From: Ancylobacter novellus
GTDB lineage: Bacteria > Pseudomonadota > Alphaproteobacteria > Rhizobiales > Xanthobacteraceae
DNA length: 64,000 bases
Assembly (NCBI GenBank): GCA_003241485.1
Contig: QFQD01000017.1
Location: 101,597 to 165,596, forward strand
Direction of reading: 5' to 3'
Positions 17,633 through 26,204 of the stretch are shown piece after piece (the stretch's first letter is position 1; each line of letters starts with the position of its first letter). The notes below the pieces were generated by a model. It had not been told where the DNA came from. It was given only the letters and a program-made list of their open reading frames with translations, and made no database searches. A program made the translations under genes and the position numbers.

Positions 17633-18493
17633 ATGTCGCGCATCGCCTATGTGAACGGGCAATATGTGCCGCACGCGCAGGCGGGCGTGCATATCGAGGA
17701 CCGGGGTTACCAGTTCGCCGACGGGGTCTATGAGGTCTGCGAGGTGCGCGACGGCCATATGGTCGACGAGCGCCGGCATATGGCGCGCCTCGTGCGCTCG
17801 CTGGCGGAGATCCGCATCCGCATGCCCATGCCGCTCTCGGCGCTGGCCGTCGTGCTGCGGGAAACCTTGCGGCGCAACCGGGTGCGCAACGGTCTCGTCT
17901 ACCTGCAGGTGACGCGCGGTGTCGCACGCCGCGATCATTATTTCCCCGATCCGTCGACGCCGCCGTCCATCGTGGTTACGGCCCGCTCCAGCGATCCGGC
18001 CAAGGCGGAGGCTCAGGCAAGCGAGGGCATCGCGGTCATCACCGTGCCGGAAAACCGCTGGGCGCGCGTCGACATCAAGACGGTGGGCCTGCTGCCGAAC
18101 GTGCTGGCCAAACAGGCCGCGAAGGAGGCGGGTGCGCGCGAGGCCTGGTTCGTCGATGGCGAGGGCAGGGTGACGGAAGGTGGCTCCACCAATGCGTGGA
18201 TCGTGACCGGGGAGGGACGCCTCATCACCCGGCAGGCCGACAACGCCATCCTGCGCGGCATCACCCGCACGGTGATGATGGAGGTGGCCGAAAAGCTCCA
18301 GCTCCGTGTCGAGGAGCGTGCGTTCACCGTGGCCGAGGCGATGGCCGCCAAGGAGGCCTTCGTGACCTCCGCCACCAACTTCGCGACGCCCGTGGTGCGA
18401 ATCGACGGGCAGCCGATCGGCGACGGCACGCCCGGCCGGGTGGCGCGGACCTTGCGCGAAACCTTCCATCAGGTCGCGGAAATCGCCCCCTGA
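17633..18493 (+). CDS. dat: D-amino-acid transaminase (PLP class IV)
   Basis: PLP-dependent aminotransferase that interconverts D-alanine and D-glutamate for peptidoglycan. The 286 residues are of class IV fold: N-terminal RIAYVNGQYVPHAQAGVHIEDRGYQFADGVYEV, the PLP lysine in VDIKTVGLLPNVLAKQ, and the cofactor-phosphate region VTEGGSTNAWIV. D-amino-acid and branched-chain members are close; the ...HIEDRGYQFADGVYEV N-terminus and the trkH-hfq context favour the D-specific enzyme. It starts 28 nt after trkH. A 211-nt gap to hfq follows. Confidence 0.9.
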   Translation: MSRIAYVNGQYVPHAQAGVHIEDRGYQFADGVYEVCEVRDGHMVDERRHMARLVRSLAEIRIRMPMPLSALAVVLRETLRRNRVRNGLVYLQVTRGVARRDHYFPDPSTPPSIVVTARSSDPAKAEAQASEGIAVITVPENRWARVDIKTVGLLPNVLAKQAAKEAGAREAWFVDGEGRVTEGGSTNAWIVTGEGRLITRQADNAILRGITRTVMMEVAEKLQLRVEERAFTVAEAMAAKEAFVTSATNFATPVVRIDGQPIGDGTPGRVARTLRETFHQVAEIAP

Positions 18494-18704
18494 ATGCCGT
18501 GTTTCCTCATGGAAAGCCTACAGGCTTAGGCGAATGGAGCTTGCCAAGTGATTGCATCTTGGCGAAAGCATCTTGCGTGATAGACATGGTATGACATGCT
18601 TGAAGGGCACGTCTTCACGCAAGTCGGCCCCCGGACGGGGCCAGAGCCAGCTGAAGACGACCGCGCCGATTATGAGCAACAACAAACAAACGGATTAAAA
18701 AACG
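18494..18704 (+). promoter_or_regulatory. Leader and promoter region of hfq
   Basis: 211 nt without a gene. It contains a short inverted repeat GCCAAG...CTTGGC (18543-18563) and AT-richer stretches near 18580-18600 and 18670-18704. It must carry hfq expression signals, but I cannot pick a single convincing -35/-10 pair. Confidence 0.3.
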
Positions 18705-18956
18705 ATGGCCGCGGAACGTTCCCAGAACCTCCAGGACACCTTTCTCAACCACGTCCGCAAGAACAAGACACCCCTCACGATCTTCCTCGTCAACGGCGTC
18801 AAGCTGCAGGGCGTCGTGACCTGGTTCGACAATTTCTGTGTTCTTCTGCGCCGCGACGGTCATTCGCAGCTGGTCTACAAGCACGCCATTTCGACGATCA
18901 TGCCCGGACATCCCGTCCAGCTCTTCGAGCCGGACGAGACCCCGGAGAAGGGCTGA
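18705..18956 (+). CDS. hfq: RNA chaperone Hfq
   Basis: Hexameric Sm-like protein that pairs small RNAs with mRNAs. The 83 residues show the N-terminal helix (SQNLQDTFLNHVRKNKTPL), the Sm1 motif (TIFLVNGVKLQGVVTWFDNF) and Sm2 with YKHAIST, the conserved YKHA of the proximal face. In rhizobia Hfq is tied to nitrogen regulation, which fits its place after ntr genes. The stop is followed within 1 nt by the TTG start of hflX. Confidence 0.97.
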   Translation: MAAERSQNLQDTFLNHVRKNKTPLTIFLVNGVKLQGVVTWFDNFCVLLRRDGHSQLVYKHAISTIMPGHPVQLFEPDETPEKG

Positions 18957-18957
18957 C

Positions 18958-20352
18958 TTGGAACCCAAGGGCGCGCGCCGCGCCGCAGGCAGCGCGGCGG
19001 GGCTTCCTCCGGGGTCTCCCGAAGGTGGCGATGCCACCAAGGTCGTTGTCATCGTTCCTCAGCTGACGCGTCGGGCGGAAGGGGAGGCGGGCGTGCGCCG
19101 CTCTCCCGAGGCGCGCCTTGACGAGGCGGTGGGACTTGCGCTGGCGATCGACCTGGAGGTCGCGGCCAGCATGATCGTCGGGCTCGCGCAGGTGCGCCCC
19201 GCGAGCTATCTCGGCTCCGGCAAGGTCGAGGAAATCGCCGGCATCGTGAAGGCGGAAGATGCGGGCCTGGTCTTTGTGGACGCCCCGCTCAGCCCGGTGC
19301 AACAGCGAAACCTCGAAAAAGCCTGGTCGGCCAAGGTGATCGACCGGACAGCTCTCATTCTGGAGATCTTCGGGCAGAGGGCGCGCACCAAGGAAGGCGT
19401 GCTGCAGGTCGAGCTCGCCCATTTGAATTACCAGCGCAGCCGGCTGGTGCGGTCCTGGACCCATCTGGAGCGCCAGCGCGGCGGCTTCGGCTTTCTCGGT
19501 GGTCCGGGTGAAACCCAGATCGAGGCCGACCGCCGGCTGATCGGCGAGCGCATCGTCAAGATCGAGCGCGAGCTTGAGCAGGTGAAGCGCACCCGCGCGC
19601 TGCACCGCGCCAGCCGCAAGAAGGTGCCCTATCCCGTCGTGGCACTGGTTGGCTACACCAATGCCGGCAAGTCGACCCTGTTCAACAAGCTCACCAGTGC
19701 CAAGGTGATGGCGCAGGACCTCCTGTTCGCCACGCTTGATCCGACCTTGCGCGCGGTCCAGCTGCCGACGGGCGAGAAAGTGATCGTCTCCGACACGGTG
19801 GGCTTCATCTCGGACCTGCCGACGCAGCTCGTCGCCGCCTTCCGGGCGACGCTGGAAGAGGTGATCGAGGCCGATATCATCCTGCATGTGCGCGACATGT
19901 CGCATGAGGACGCCGAGGCGCAGGCGCATGACGTCGCGCGCGTTCTGGCCGATCTCGACATCGACCCGGACGATCATGCGCGGCTGATCGAAGTGTGGAA
20001 CAAGATCGACCGTCTTGACGAGGATGCGCGAAACGCCCTCTTCAATACGGTGTCGCGGCGCGAGGGCGACGACCGGCCGATACCGGTCTCGGCGCTGACC
20101 GGGGAGGGGCTCCCCACCCTCCTCGCTGCGGTCTCGCAACGACTGGCGCGTGAGCGCGTGAGCTTGAAGGTCGATCTCGACTCCACGGATGGCGAAGGCC
20201 TGAGCTGGCTCTATCGCCACACCGAGGTCATCGACCGCCGCGAGGACATTGAGGGCCACATCCATCTGGCCATTCGCGTGCCGCCCGATCGTGCCGAGCA
20301 CATCGAAAAGCGGTTCGGCGGCCGGCGGATGAAGGCGCGCGGCGCGGCCTGA
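18958..20352 (+). CDS. hflX: Ribosome-associated GTPase HflX
   Basis: GTPase that binds and splits stalled 70S ribosomes. The 464 residues hold an N-terminal HflX domain (residues about 20-190, glycine-rich ARPASYLGSGKVEEI), a coiled linker, and a TRAFAC G domain with G1 GYTNAGKST, G3 DTVGFISDLP and G4 NKID. I place the start at the TTG at 18958, one base after the hfq stop; upstream in-frame starts lie inside hfq. It ends only 5 nt from the facing mazG stop. The hfq-hflX pair is ancient and conserved. Confidence 0.94.
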   Translation: MEPKGARRAAGSAAGLPPGSPEGGDATKVVVIVPQLTRRAEGEAGVRRSPEARLDEAVGLALAIDLEVAASMIVGLAQVRPASYLGSGKVEEIAGIVKAEDAGLVFVDAPLSPVQQRNLEKAWSAKVIDRTALILEIFGQRARTKEGVLQVELAHLNYQRSRLVRSWTHLERQRGGFGFLGGPGETQIEADRRLIGERIVKIERELEQVKRTRALHRASRKKVPYPVVALVGYTNAGKSTLFNKLTSAKVMAQDLLFATLDPTLRAVQLPTGEKVIVSDTVGFISDLPTQLVAAFRATLEEVIEADIILHVRDMSHEDAEAQAHDVARVLADLDIDPDDHARLIEVWNKIDRLDEDARNALFNTVSRREGDDRPIPVSALTGEGLPTLLAAVSQRLARERVSLKVDLDSTDGEGLSWLYRHTEVIDRREDIEGHIHLAIRVPPDRAEHIEKRFGGRRMKARGAA

Positions 20353-20357
20353 GTGGC

Positions 20358-21191
20358 CTAGGAGCCGGGTGAGGGCGCCTTGGCGGCCTGCCACAGGGCT
20401 TCCATCTCATCGAGGCTGGCGTCGGCCGGCGCCCGCCCCTGTTCAGCCAGTCGATCCTCGATATAGGCGAAGCGGTCGACGAATTTTTGGTTGGTGCCCC
20501 GCAGAGCGGCTTCGGGATCGACGCCGAGGTGCCGCGCAAGATTGGCCATGGCGAAGAGCAGGTCGCCGACTTCGCCGGCGGCGGCCGAACGATTGCCGGC
20601 GACGATCTCGACTTCGACCTCGTCGATCTCCTCGCGGATCTTGTCGAGCACCTGCCGCGTCTGCGGCCAGTCGAAGCCGACCTTGGCGGCCTTGGTCTGG
20701 AGCTTTAAGGCTCGGGTGAGGGCAGGCGCGCCCGCCGCCACCCCGTCGAGTACACGGCCCGCCTCGGGTTCCGGCGGCAGTCCACGCTGGCGGCGGCGCT
20801 CGGCCTTGGCGGCCTTTTCGCCCGCCTTGATTTCATCCCACGCGGCATTCACGGCGGCGACATCGCGCCCGCGCACGTCGCCGAAGACGTGGGGATGGCG
20901 GCGGATCATCTTGGCGGTGATGGCGGTAACGACATCGCCGAAATCGAACGCGCCGCGCTCCTGTGCCATTCGCGCGTGGAACACGACCTGCAGCAGCAGA
21001 TCGCCGAGCTCGTCGCACAGATCGTCGAGATCGTCGCGCTGGATTGCGTCCGCCACCTCATAGGCTTCCTCGATGGTGTAGGGCGCGACGGAGGCGAAGT
21101 CCTGTTCTAGGTCCCAGGGGCAGCCGGTGCCCGGCGTGCGCAGCGCCGCCATGATGTCGAGGAGGCGGGAGATGTCACGCGACGGCGTCAT
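20358..21191 (-). CDS. mazG: Nucleoside triphosphate pyrophosphohydrolase MazG
   Basis: House-cleaning enzyme that hydrolyses NTPs and dNTPs to monophosphates. The 277 residues contain two MazG repeats, each with the EExxE and ExxD metal motifs: TIEEAYEVADAI with DELGDLLLQVVFHARMA, and EEIDEVEVEI with EVGDLLFAMANLARHL. The start MTPSRDISRLLDIMAALR at 21191 fits family N-termini; an in-frame ATG at 21221 is an alternative. It is the last gene of the long minus-strand chain starting at rlpA, with a 94-nt gap after the MBL gene. Confidence 0.93.
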   Translation of the reverse strand: MTPSRDISRLLDIMAALRTPGTGCPWDLEQDFASVAPYTIEEAYEVADAIQRDDLDDLCDELGDLLLQVVFHARMAQERGAFDFGDVVTAITAKMIRRHPHVFGDVRGRDVAAVNAAWDEIKAGEKAAKAERRRQRGLPPEPEAGRVLDGVAAGAPALTRALKLQTKAAKVGFDWPQTRQVLDKIREEIDEVEVEIVAGNRSAAAGEVGDLLFAMANLARHLGVDPEAALRGTNQKFVDRFAYIEDRLAEQGRAPADASLDEMEALWQAAKAPSPGS

Positions 21192-21285
21192 TTGCGGGTA
21201 TCCATGATTCGCAGAAGACATATTATGGAAAATAACCACATTGTCTGAACGGTACGGCGCTTTCGGATCCTGGCGCAACCGTCTG

Positions 21286-22083
21286 TCAGATCGTGATTTT
21301 CAGACCATCATAGGCCGGGATGACGTTCTCCGGCAGTTCGCGCATCAGGGTCGCGTAATCGAGATCCGTGTGCATGTTGGTCAGCACCGCGCGGCGCGGC
21401 TTCAGGCGCGCGATCCAGTCCAGCGCCTCGCCCAGCGAGAAATGCGTGGGATGCGGCGTGCGGCGCAGCGCGTCGATGATCCAGACATCGAGGTTCTCCA
21501 GAAACGGCAGGCTTTCCTCCGGCAGGTCGTGCAGGTCGCTGGAATAGGCCAGCCCGGCGACGCGGAAGCCATAGGATGTGATGCTGCCGTGGAACTGCCG
21601 GAATGCCAGCGCCTCGACGCGCCCGCCGGGGCCATCGATGCGGATGGTATCGCCGTGATGGAAGCGGTGCTCGTTGAGGATCGGCGGATATTCGCTGCCC
21701 GGCGGCGTCTCAAAACAATAGCCGAAGCGCTGATGCAGCATCGCCGAGGTCTCGGCGTCGATATGCATGTCGATGCGGCGCCGGTGCGTGATGGTAAGCG
21801 GCCGCAGGTCGTCTATGCCGTGGGTGTGGTCGGCATGCTCATGCGTCAGCAGCACGGCGTCGAGCCGATCGACCTGCGCGCCGAGCAGCTGTTCGCGCAG
21901 GTCCGGCGAGGTATCGACCAGCAGGCGGGTAGGGTGGGCGCCCTCCCCGTGCCGCTCGATCAGCATGGAACAGCGGCGGCGCCGGTTCTTCGGTTCGCTG
22001 GGATCACAGGCGCCCCACCCTTGCCCGACGCGCGGCACCCCACCTGAAGAGCCGCAGCCGAGAATGGTGAAGGTGAAAGACAT
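21286..22083 (-). CDS. MBL-fold metallo-hydrolase (PhnP-like)
   Basis: The 265-residue metallo-beta-lactamase fold protein has the metal motif THEHADHTHG (H.H.DH) near residue 80, and the N-terminal strand TILGCGSSGGVPRVG. This resembles PhnP cyclic phosphodiesterases and uncharacterised relatives always found after tatD in Hyphomicrobiales. The substrate is unknown; no phosphonate genes are nearby, so a PhnP role is not implied. The start lies 19 nt after tatD, and mazG follows. Confidence 0.85.
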   Translation of the reverse strand: MSFTFTILGCGSSGGVPRVGQGWGACDPSEPKNRRRRCSMLIERHGEGAHPTRLLVDTSPDLREQLLGAQVDRLDAVLLTHEHADHTHGIDDLRPLTITHRRRIDMHIDAETSAMLHQRFGYCFETPPGSEYPPILNEHRFHHGDTIRIDGPGGRVEALAFRQFHGSITSYGFRVAGLAYSSDLHDLPEESLPFLENLDVWIIDALRRTPHPTHFSLGEALDWIARLKPRRAVLTNMHTDLDYATLMRELPENVIPAYDGLKITI

Positions 22084-22102
22084 GCGTCCGTGGTGCCTTG
22101 CG

Positions 22103-22876
22103 TCAGTGCGCCCGTGCGAACAGGCGGAAGAAATTCCCGGTCGTCAACGCGGCGATCTCGTCCGTCGATACCCCGCGCGCCTGCGCCAGTATACGGGCGG
22201 TTTCCACCACGTAGGAAGGCTCGTTGCGCTTTCCGCGCTGTGAATTCGGCGCGAGATAGGGCGCATCCGTCTCCACCAGCAGCCGGTCCGCCGGCAGGCT
22301 CGCGGCGATCTCGCGCAGCGGCGCCCCGGACTTGAAGGTCAGGATACCGGAGAACGAGATATAGCCGCCCAGCGCCACCGCGCGGCGGGCGAGGTCTGGG
22401 CCGGCGGTGAAGCAGTGCAGCACGAAGCCGAAGGCGCCCTTCCCGCTCTCCTCCTCCAGGATCGCGGCAACGTCGTCATCGGCATCGCGGGCGTGGATGA
22501 CCAGCGGCAGGCCGGTGCGGCGCGCCGCCTCGATATGCAGGCGGAAGCTGGCATGCTGCGCTTCGCGCGGCGCGGTGTCGTAGTGATAGTCGAGACCTGC
22601 CTCACCGATCGCGACCACCTTGGGATGGTCGGCCTCGCGCAGCAATTCGTCGAGCGTGACGTCGGCTTCCTCGCCGGCATTGTGCGGATGTGTGCCGACC
22701 GAGCAGAACACATCCTCGAAACGTTCGGCGATGGCGCGGATCTGCGCCGAGCGGCGCACGCGCGTGCCGATCGTCACCAGGCGGCCGACCCCGGCCGCGC
22801 GGGCACGGGCGACAACGTCGTCGAGCTCCGCCGCGAAATCCGGAAAGTCGAGATGGCAATGGCTGTCGACAATCAT
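22103..22876 (-). CDS. tatD: TatD-family metal-dependent DNase
   Basis: TIM-barrel metal-dependent hydrolase; TatD enzymes have 3'-5' exonuclease activity and a quality-control role. All metal motifs are present in 257 residues: DSHCHLDFPDF, GEAGLDYHYD, VIHARDADDD, HCFTAGPD and VETDAPYLAP. The ATG at 22876 overlaps the metG stop as ATGA (22873-22876). The metG-tatD-MBL order is standard in alphaproteobacteria. Confidence 0.95.
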   Translation of the reverse strand: MIVDSHCHLDFPDFAAELDDVVARARAAGVGRLVTIGTRVRRSAQIRAIAERFEDVFCSVGTHPHNAGEEADVTLDELLREADHPKVVAIGEAGLDYHYDTAPREAQHASFRLHIEAARRTGLPLVIHARDADDDVAAILEEESGKGAFGFVLHCFTAGPDLARRAVALGGYISFSGILTFKSGAPLREIAASLPADRLLVETDAPYLAPNSQRGKRNEPSYVVETARILAQARGVSTDEIAALTTGNFFRLFARAH

Positions 22877-24438
22877 GCCTGACCTGTTGCCTCGGGCTCG
22901 ACATAGCGCGGGAACACCGGTGCGGGCGGCGGCAGCGCCGTGCCCGCCTGCAGGCGCCCGGCCTCGCCGAGGCTGGTGAGATTGCGCGCTTCCGCCGGTA
23001 CGGCCAGAAGGTCGAGCAGCTTCGAGGCTCCTGCTGGCACGAAGGGCTGCGCCAGAATGGCGACCTGACGGATGATTTCGGCCGTCGTCCACATAACCGT
23101 GCCGAAACGCTCGGGATCGGTCTTGCGCAGCTCCCACGGTGCGGCGCCGGCGAAATAGCGGTTGGCATCGGCGACCACGGCCCAGATCTCGGCCAGCGCC
23201 TGATGCAACAGCTGCTGCTCCATGGCCGCCCTCACCTTCCCGCCCAGAGCGTCCGCGCTGGCGAGGATGCCGGCATCGTCTGGCGCCAGCGGTCCCGGCG
23301 CGGGCAGCGTGCCGCCGAGGTTCTTGGCGATCATCGACAGCGAGCGCTGGGCGAGATTGCCGAGATCGTTGGCAAGGTCCGCATTGGTGCGAGCGACGAT
23401 GGCCTCATGGCTGTACGAGCCATCCTGTCCGAACGGGATCTCGCGCAGCAGGAAATAGCGCAGCGCGTCGACGCCATAGGCATTGGCGAGGTCGAACGGG
23501 TCGATCACGTTGCCGACCGACTTCGACATTTTCTCCCCGCGATTATGGATGAAGCCGTGGGCGAAGACGGTCTTCGGCGGCTCTACACCGGCGGAGAGCA
23601 GGAAGGCGGGCCAGTACACCGCGTGGAAGCGGATAATATCCTTGCCGATGATGTGCAGGTCCGCCGGCCAGTAGCGCTTGAAGCTGGCGCTCTCGGTGTC
23701 GGGATAGCCGACGCCGGTGATGTAATTGGTCAGCGCGTCGACCCACACATACATCACATGGTCCGCATCCCCCGGCACCGGGATGCCCCAGGAGAAGGTG
23801 GTGCGGCTGATGGAAAGGTCCTGCAGCCCGCCCTTGACGAAGCTCAGCACTTCGTTGCGGCGGCTGTCCGGGCGGATGAAGTCCGGATGCGCCTCATAAT
23901 AGGCGAGCAGCTTGTCCTGATAGGCGGAGAGGCGGAAGAAATAGCTCTTCTCTTCGGTCCATTCGACCGGTGCGCCCTGCGGGCCCCGCCGCACGCCATC
24001 CTCGCCGACGACCGTCTCGTCCTCGGCGAAATACGCCTCGTCGCGCACCGAATACCAGCCGGAATAGGCGCTGAGATAGATGTCGCCCGCCTCGACCATG
24101 CGCTGCCAGATCGCCTGCGAAGAGGCGGCGTGGTCGGCATCCGTCGTGCGGATGAAGCGGTCGTAATCGACGCCGAGAAGCGCATCCATCTGCTGGAAGC
24201 GGGTCGCGTTCTTGGTCGCCCATTCGAGCGGCGTGAGGCCCTGTTTTTCCGCGGTCTGCGCCATCTTCAGGCCGTGCTCGTCGGTGCCGGTCAGGAAGAA
24301 GACGTCAAAGCCGTCGAGCTTCTTGAAGCGTGCCAGAGCGTCGGCGGCGATCTTCTCATAGGCGTGGCCGATATGCGGGGCGCCGTTGGGGTAATCGATG
24401 GCGGTGGTGATGTAGAAGGCAGGTTTCACGCGAGTCAT
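22873..24438 (-). CDS. metG: Methionyl-tRNA synthetase
   Basis: Charges tRNA-Met. The 521 residues show class I signatures: the HIGH motif in YPNGAPHIGHAYEKIAAD and KMSKS in GEKMSKSVGNV, followed by the anticodon-binding helical domain. No zinc-knuckle cysteines are visible in the connective peptide and there is no C-terminal EMAP/Trbp111 domain, so it is the short, zinc-free type. It starts 29 nt after holB and overlaps tatD by 4 nt. Confidence 0.96.
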   Translation of the reverse strand: MTRVKPAFYITTAIDYPNGAPHIGHAYEKIAADALARFKKLDGFDVFFLTGTDEHGLKMAQTAEKQGLTPLEWATKNATRFQQMDALLGVDYDRFIRTTDADHAASSQAIWQRMVEAGDIYLSAYSGWYSVRDEAYFAEDETVVGEDGVRRGPQGAPVEWTEEKSYFFRLSAYQDKLLAYYEAHPDFIRPDSRRNEVLSFVKGGLQDLSISRTTFSWGIPVPGDADHVMYVWVDALTNYITGVGYPDTESASFKRYWPADLHIIGKDIIRFHAVYWPAFLLSAGVEPPKTVFAHGFIHNRGEKMSKSVGNVIDPFDLANAYGVDALRYFLLREIPFGQDGSYSHEAIVARTNADLANDLGNLAQRSLSMIAKNLGGTLPAPGPLAPDDAGILASADALGGKVRAAMEQQLLHQALAEIWAVVADANRYFAGAAPWELRKTDPERFGTVMWTTAEIIRQVAILAQPFVPAGASKLLDLLAVPAEARNLTSLGEAGRLQAGTALPPPAPVFPRYVEPEATGQA

Positions 24439-24467
24439 TCCTGCGGCAAAGCCGGTCTGCGGCGCGC

Positions 24468-25502
24468 TCAGGGCCGCACGGCCTCGTCAAGCGTCGCGAA
24501 TATCCGGAAGACAAAGGTCTTGCGGTCGAGATTGTACACGTCGGCGTCGGTCGCGGCGCGCCGCACCTTCTCCCACACCTCCGGAAGCCGTGCAAGGCGC
24601 ACCGATACCGTCTGGCGTCGTCCGGTGGCGTGATCTGAAATCCAGTTTTCGACCGTGGAAACGAAGTTGTCGAACGCCCCTCCCCGGTCACCCTGAAGCC
24701 GCTCGCCAAGGCTGTGCAGCGCCTTGGGATCGACATGGGGCAGCGTGCCGAGCAGTTCAGCCGTTGCCTTGCGGATTGCGAGACCGTCCCCCGACAGCAG
24801 CGCCAGCGCCTCGCGCACGCTGCCGCCGGCCGCTTCCGCCGCTTCGGTAAAGCGGGTGCGGTCCAGATCGGGCATCGAGGACGAGAGCCCCTCAAGCGCT
24901 TCGACGACTTCCACCGTCGACAGTGCGCGCAGGGGCATCATCCGGCAGCGCGAGCGTATGGTCGGCAGCAGCCGACCCGGCGCGTGACTGACGAGCAGAA
25001 ACAGCGCGCGCGCCGGCGGCTCCTCCAGCGTCTTCAGCAGGGCATTGGCGCCCTGGGCGTTCATCTCGTCGAGCGTGTCGACAATGCAGACGCGCCACCC
25101 GCCCAGAGCCGCCGTCGAGCCGAAGAAGCTGCGGACCTTGCGCACCTGTTCTGCCGGAATCATCGTCGGCAGCTTGCCGCTGTCGGACGGCGTCCGGCGC
25201 AGCACCAGCAGGTCCGGATGCGAGAGCGCGGATACCTGCCGCGCAGCCGGATGAGACGGATCGACCGCCAGACTGTGTCCCGGCGCGGCGCCACCGGCGA
25301 GCACGAAACGCGCGATCGTGTAGGCGAGTGTCGCCTTGCCTATCCCCTCGGGGCCACCGATCAGCAGGGCATGCGGCAGGCGCCCGGCACTCCAGGCCTC
25401 GCGCACGCTCTCTTGCGCCTCGGCATGCCCGACAAGATGCTGCGTTTCGCGCGGCGCTGGTGCGGAGCCGAATCGGTCGCCTTCCAGAGCAGGCTCGCTC
25501 AT
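24468..25502 (-). CDS. holB: DNA polymerase III subunit delta'
   Basis: Clamp-loader subunit of the replicative polymerase. The 344 residues have an AAA+ fold with Walker A-like GGPEGIGKATLAYTIARF and the sensor region with SRCRMMPLRAL. The delta' subunit is a weak or inactive ATPase in the family. The start MSEPALEGDRFG at 25502 gives a 4-nt ATGA overlap with tmk, the classic tmk-holB coupling. Confidence 0.92.
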   Translation of the reverse strand: MSEPALEGDRFGSAPAPRETQHLVGHAEAQESVREAWSAGRLPHALLIGGPEGIGKATLAYTIARFVLAGGAAPGHSLAVDPSHPAARQVSALSHPDLLVLRRTPSDSGKLPTMIPAEQVRKVRSFFGSTAALGGWRVCIVDTLDEMNAQGANALLKTLEEPPARALFLLVSHAPGRLLPTIRSRCRMMPLRALSTVEVVEALEGLSSSMPDLDRTRFTEAAEAAGGSVREALALLSGDGLAIRKATAELLGTLPHVDPKALHSLGERLQGDRGGAFDNFVSTVENWISDHATGRRQTVSVRLARLPEVWEKVRRAATDADVYNLDRKTFVFRIFATLDEAVRP

Positions 25503-26194
25503 GCGCGCACCGCCTTGCGGCGCGGTTTCGGCAGCGCAAGACGCTCGCTCACCGCCTGCCACACGGCCTCCGCGACCTCCTCCGCTGGGGTGCGCCCGTC
25601 GACGACCACGCAGCGCGTCGGCTCACGCGCGGCGATGTCGAGGAAGGCGGCGCGCAGGTTCCGGTGGAAGCTCAGATTCTCGCTCTCGAAACGATCGGCT
25701 CCGGCGCCCGAGCGTGCCGCCGCGCGGGCCAAACCTTCCTCAGCCGGCACGTCGAGCAGGATTGTGAGGTCGGGTCGCGTCGACCCCACGGTTGCCGCCT
25801 CTAGGGCGTCGAGCATTTTGGCGTCGACCTGCCCCTGCGCGCCCTGATAGGCGCGCGTCGAATCGGCGAAACGGTCGGAAAGGACCCACGCGCCACGGGC
25901 GAGCGCGGGGCGAATGGTGACGTCGAGATGGTCGGCGCGCGCCGCGGCGAAGAGAGTGGCCTCGGCCAGCGGCCCGAGCGGCTGGGCGGCGCCGGAAAGC
26001 AGGACATGGCGGACAATCTCCGCGCCCGGCGAACCGCCGGGCTCGCGCGTCGTCACCACGTCGAGCCCACGCTCGGCCAGACGCTCCGCGAGGCGACGCA
26101 CCTGCGTCGACTTGCCGGCGCCCTCGCCTCCCTCGAAGGTGATGAAGCGGCCCCGCGTTGAGGGCTTCGGGGCGGTGGCGTTGCGGGGGGGCAT
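25499..26194 (-). CDS. tmk: Thymidylate kinase
   Basis: Phosphorylates dTMP to dTDP. The 231 residues have the P loop FITFEGGEGAGKSTQ, the DRFADSTRAYQGAQG dTMP-binding segment with DR., and a lid region. The start at 26194 (MPPRNATAPK) is 10 nt after the carboxypeptidase stop and is followed by an overlap with holB, so it sits inside one operon. Confidence 0.95.
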   Translation of the reverse strand: MPPRNATAPKPSTRGRFITFEGGEGAGKSTQVRRLAERLAERGLDVVTTREPGGSPGAEIVRHVLLSGAAQPLGPLAEATLFAAARADHLDVTIRPALARGAWVLSDRFADSTRAYQGAQGQVDAKMLDALEAATVGSTRPDLTILLDVPAEEGLARAAARSGAGADRFESENLSFHRNLRAAFLDIAAREPTRCVVVDGRTPAEEVAEAVWQAVSERLALPKPRRKAVRA

Positions 26195-26204
26195 AGCGGA
26201 TCCG

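Noticed and set aside
22690..24633. A 647-codon plus-strand frame opposite metG and tatD
   Set aside because: Same reason: antisense to well-supported genes with low-complexity composition.
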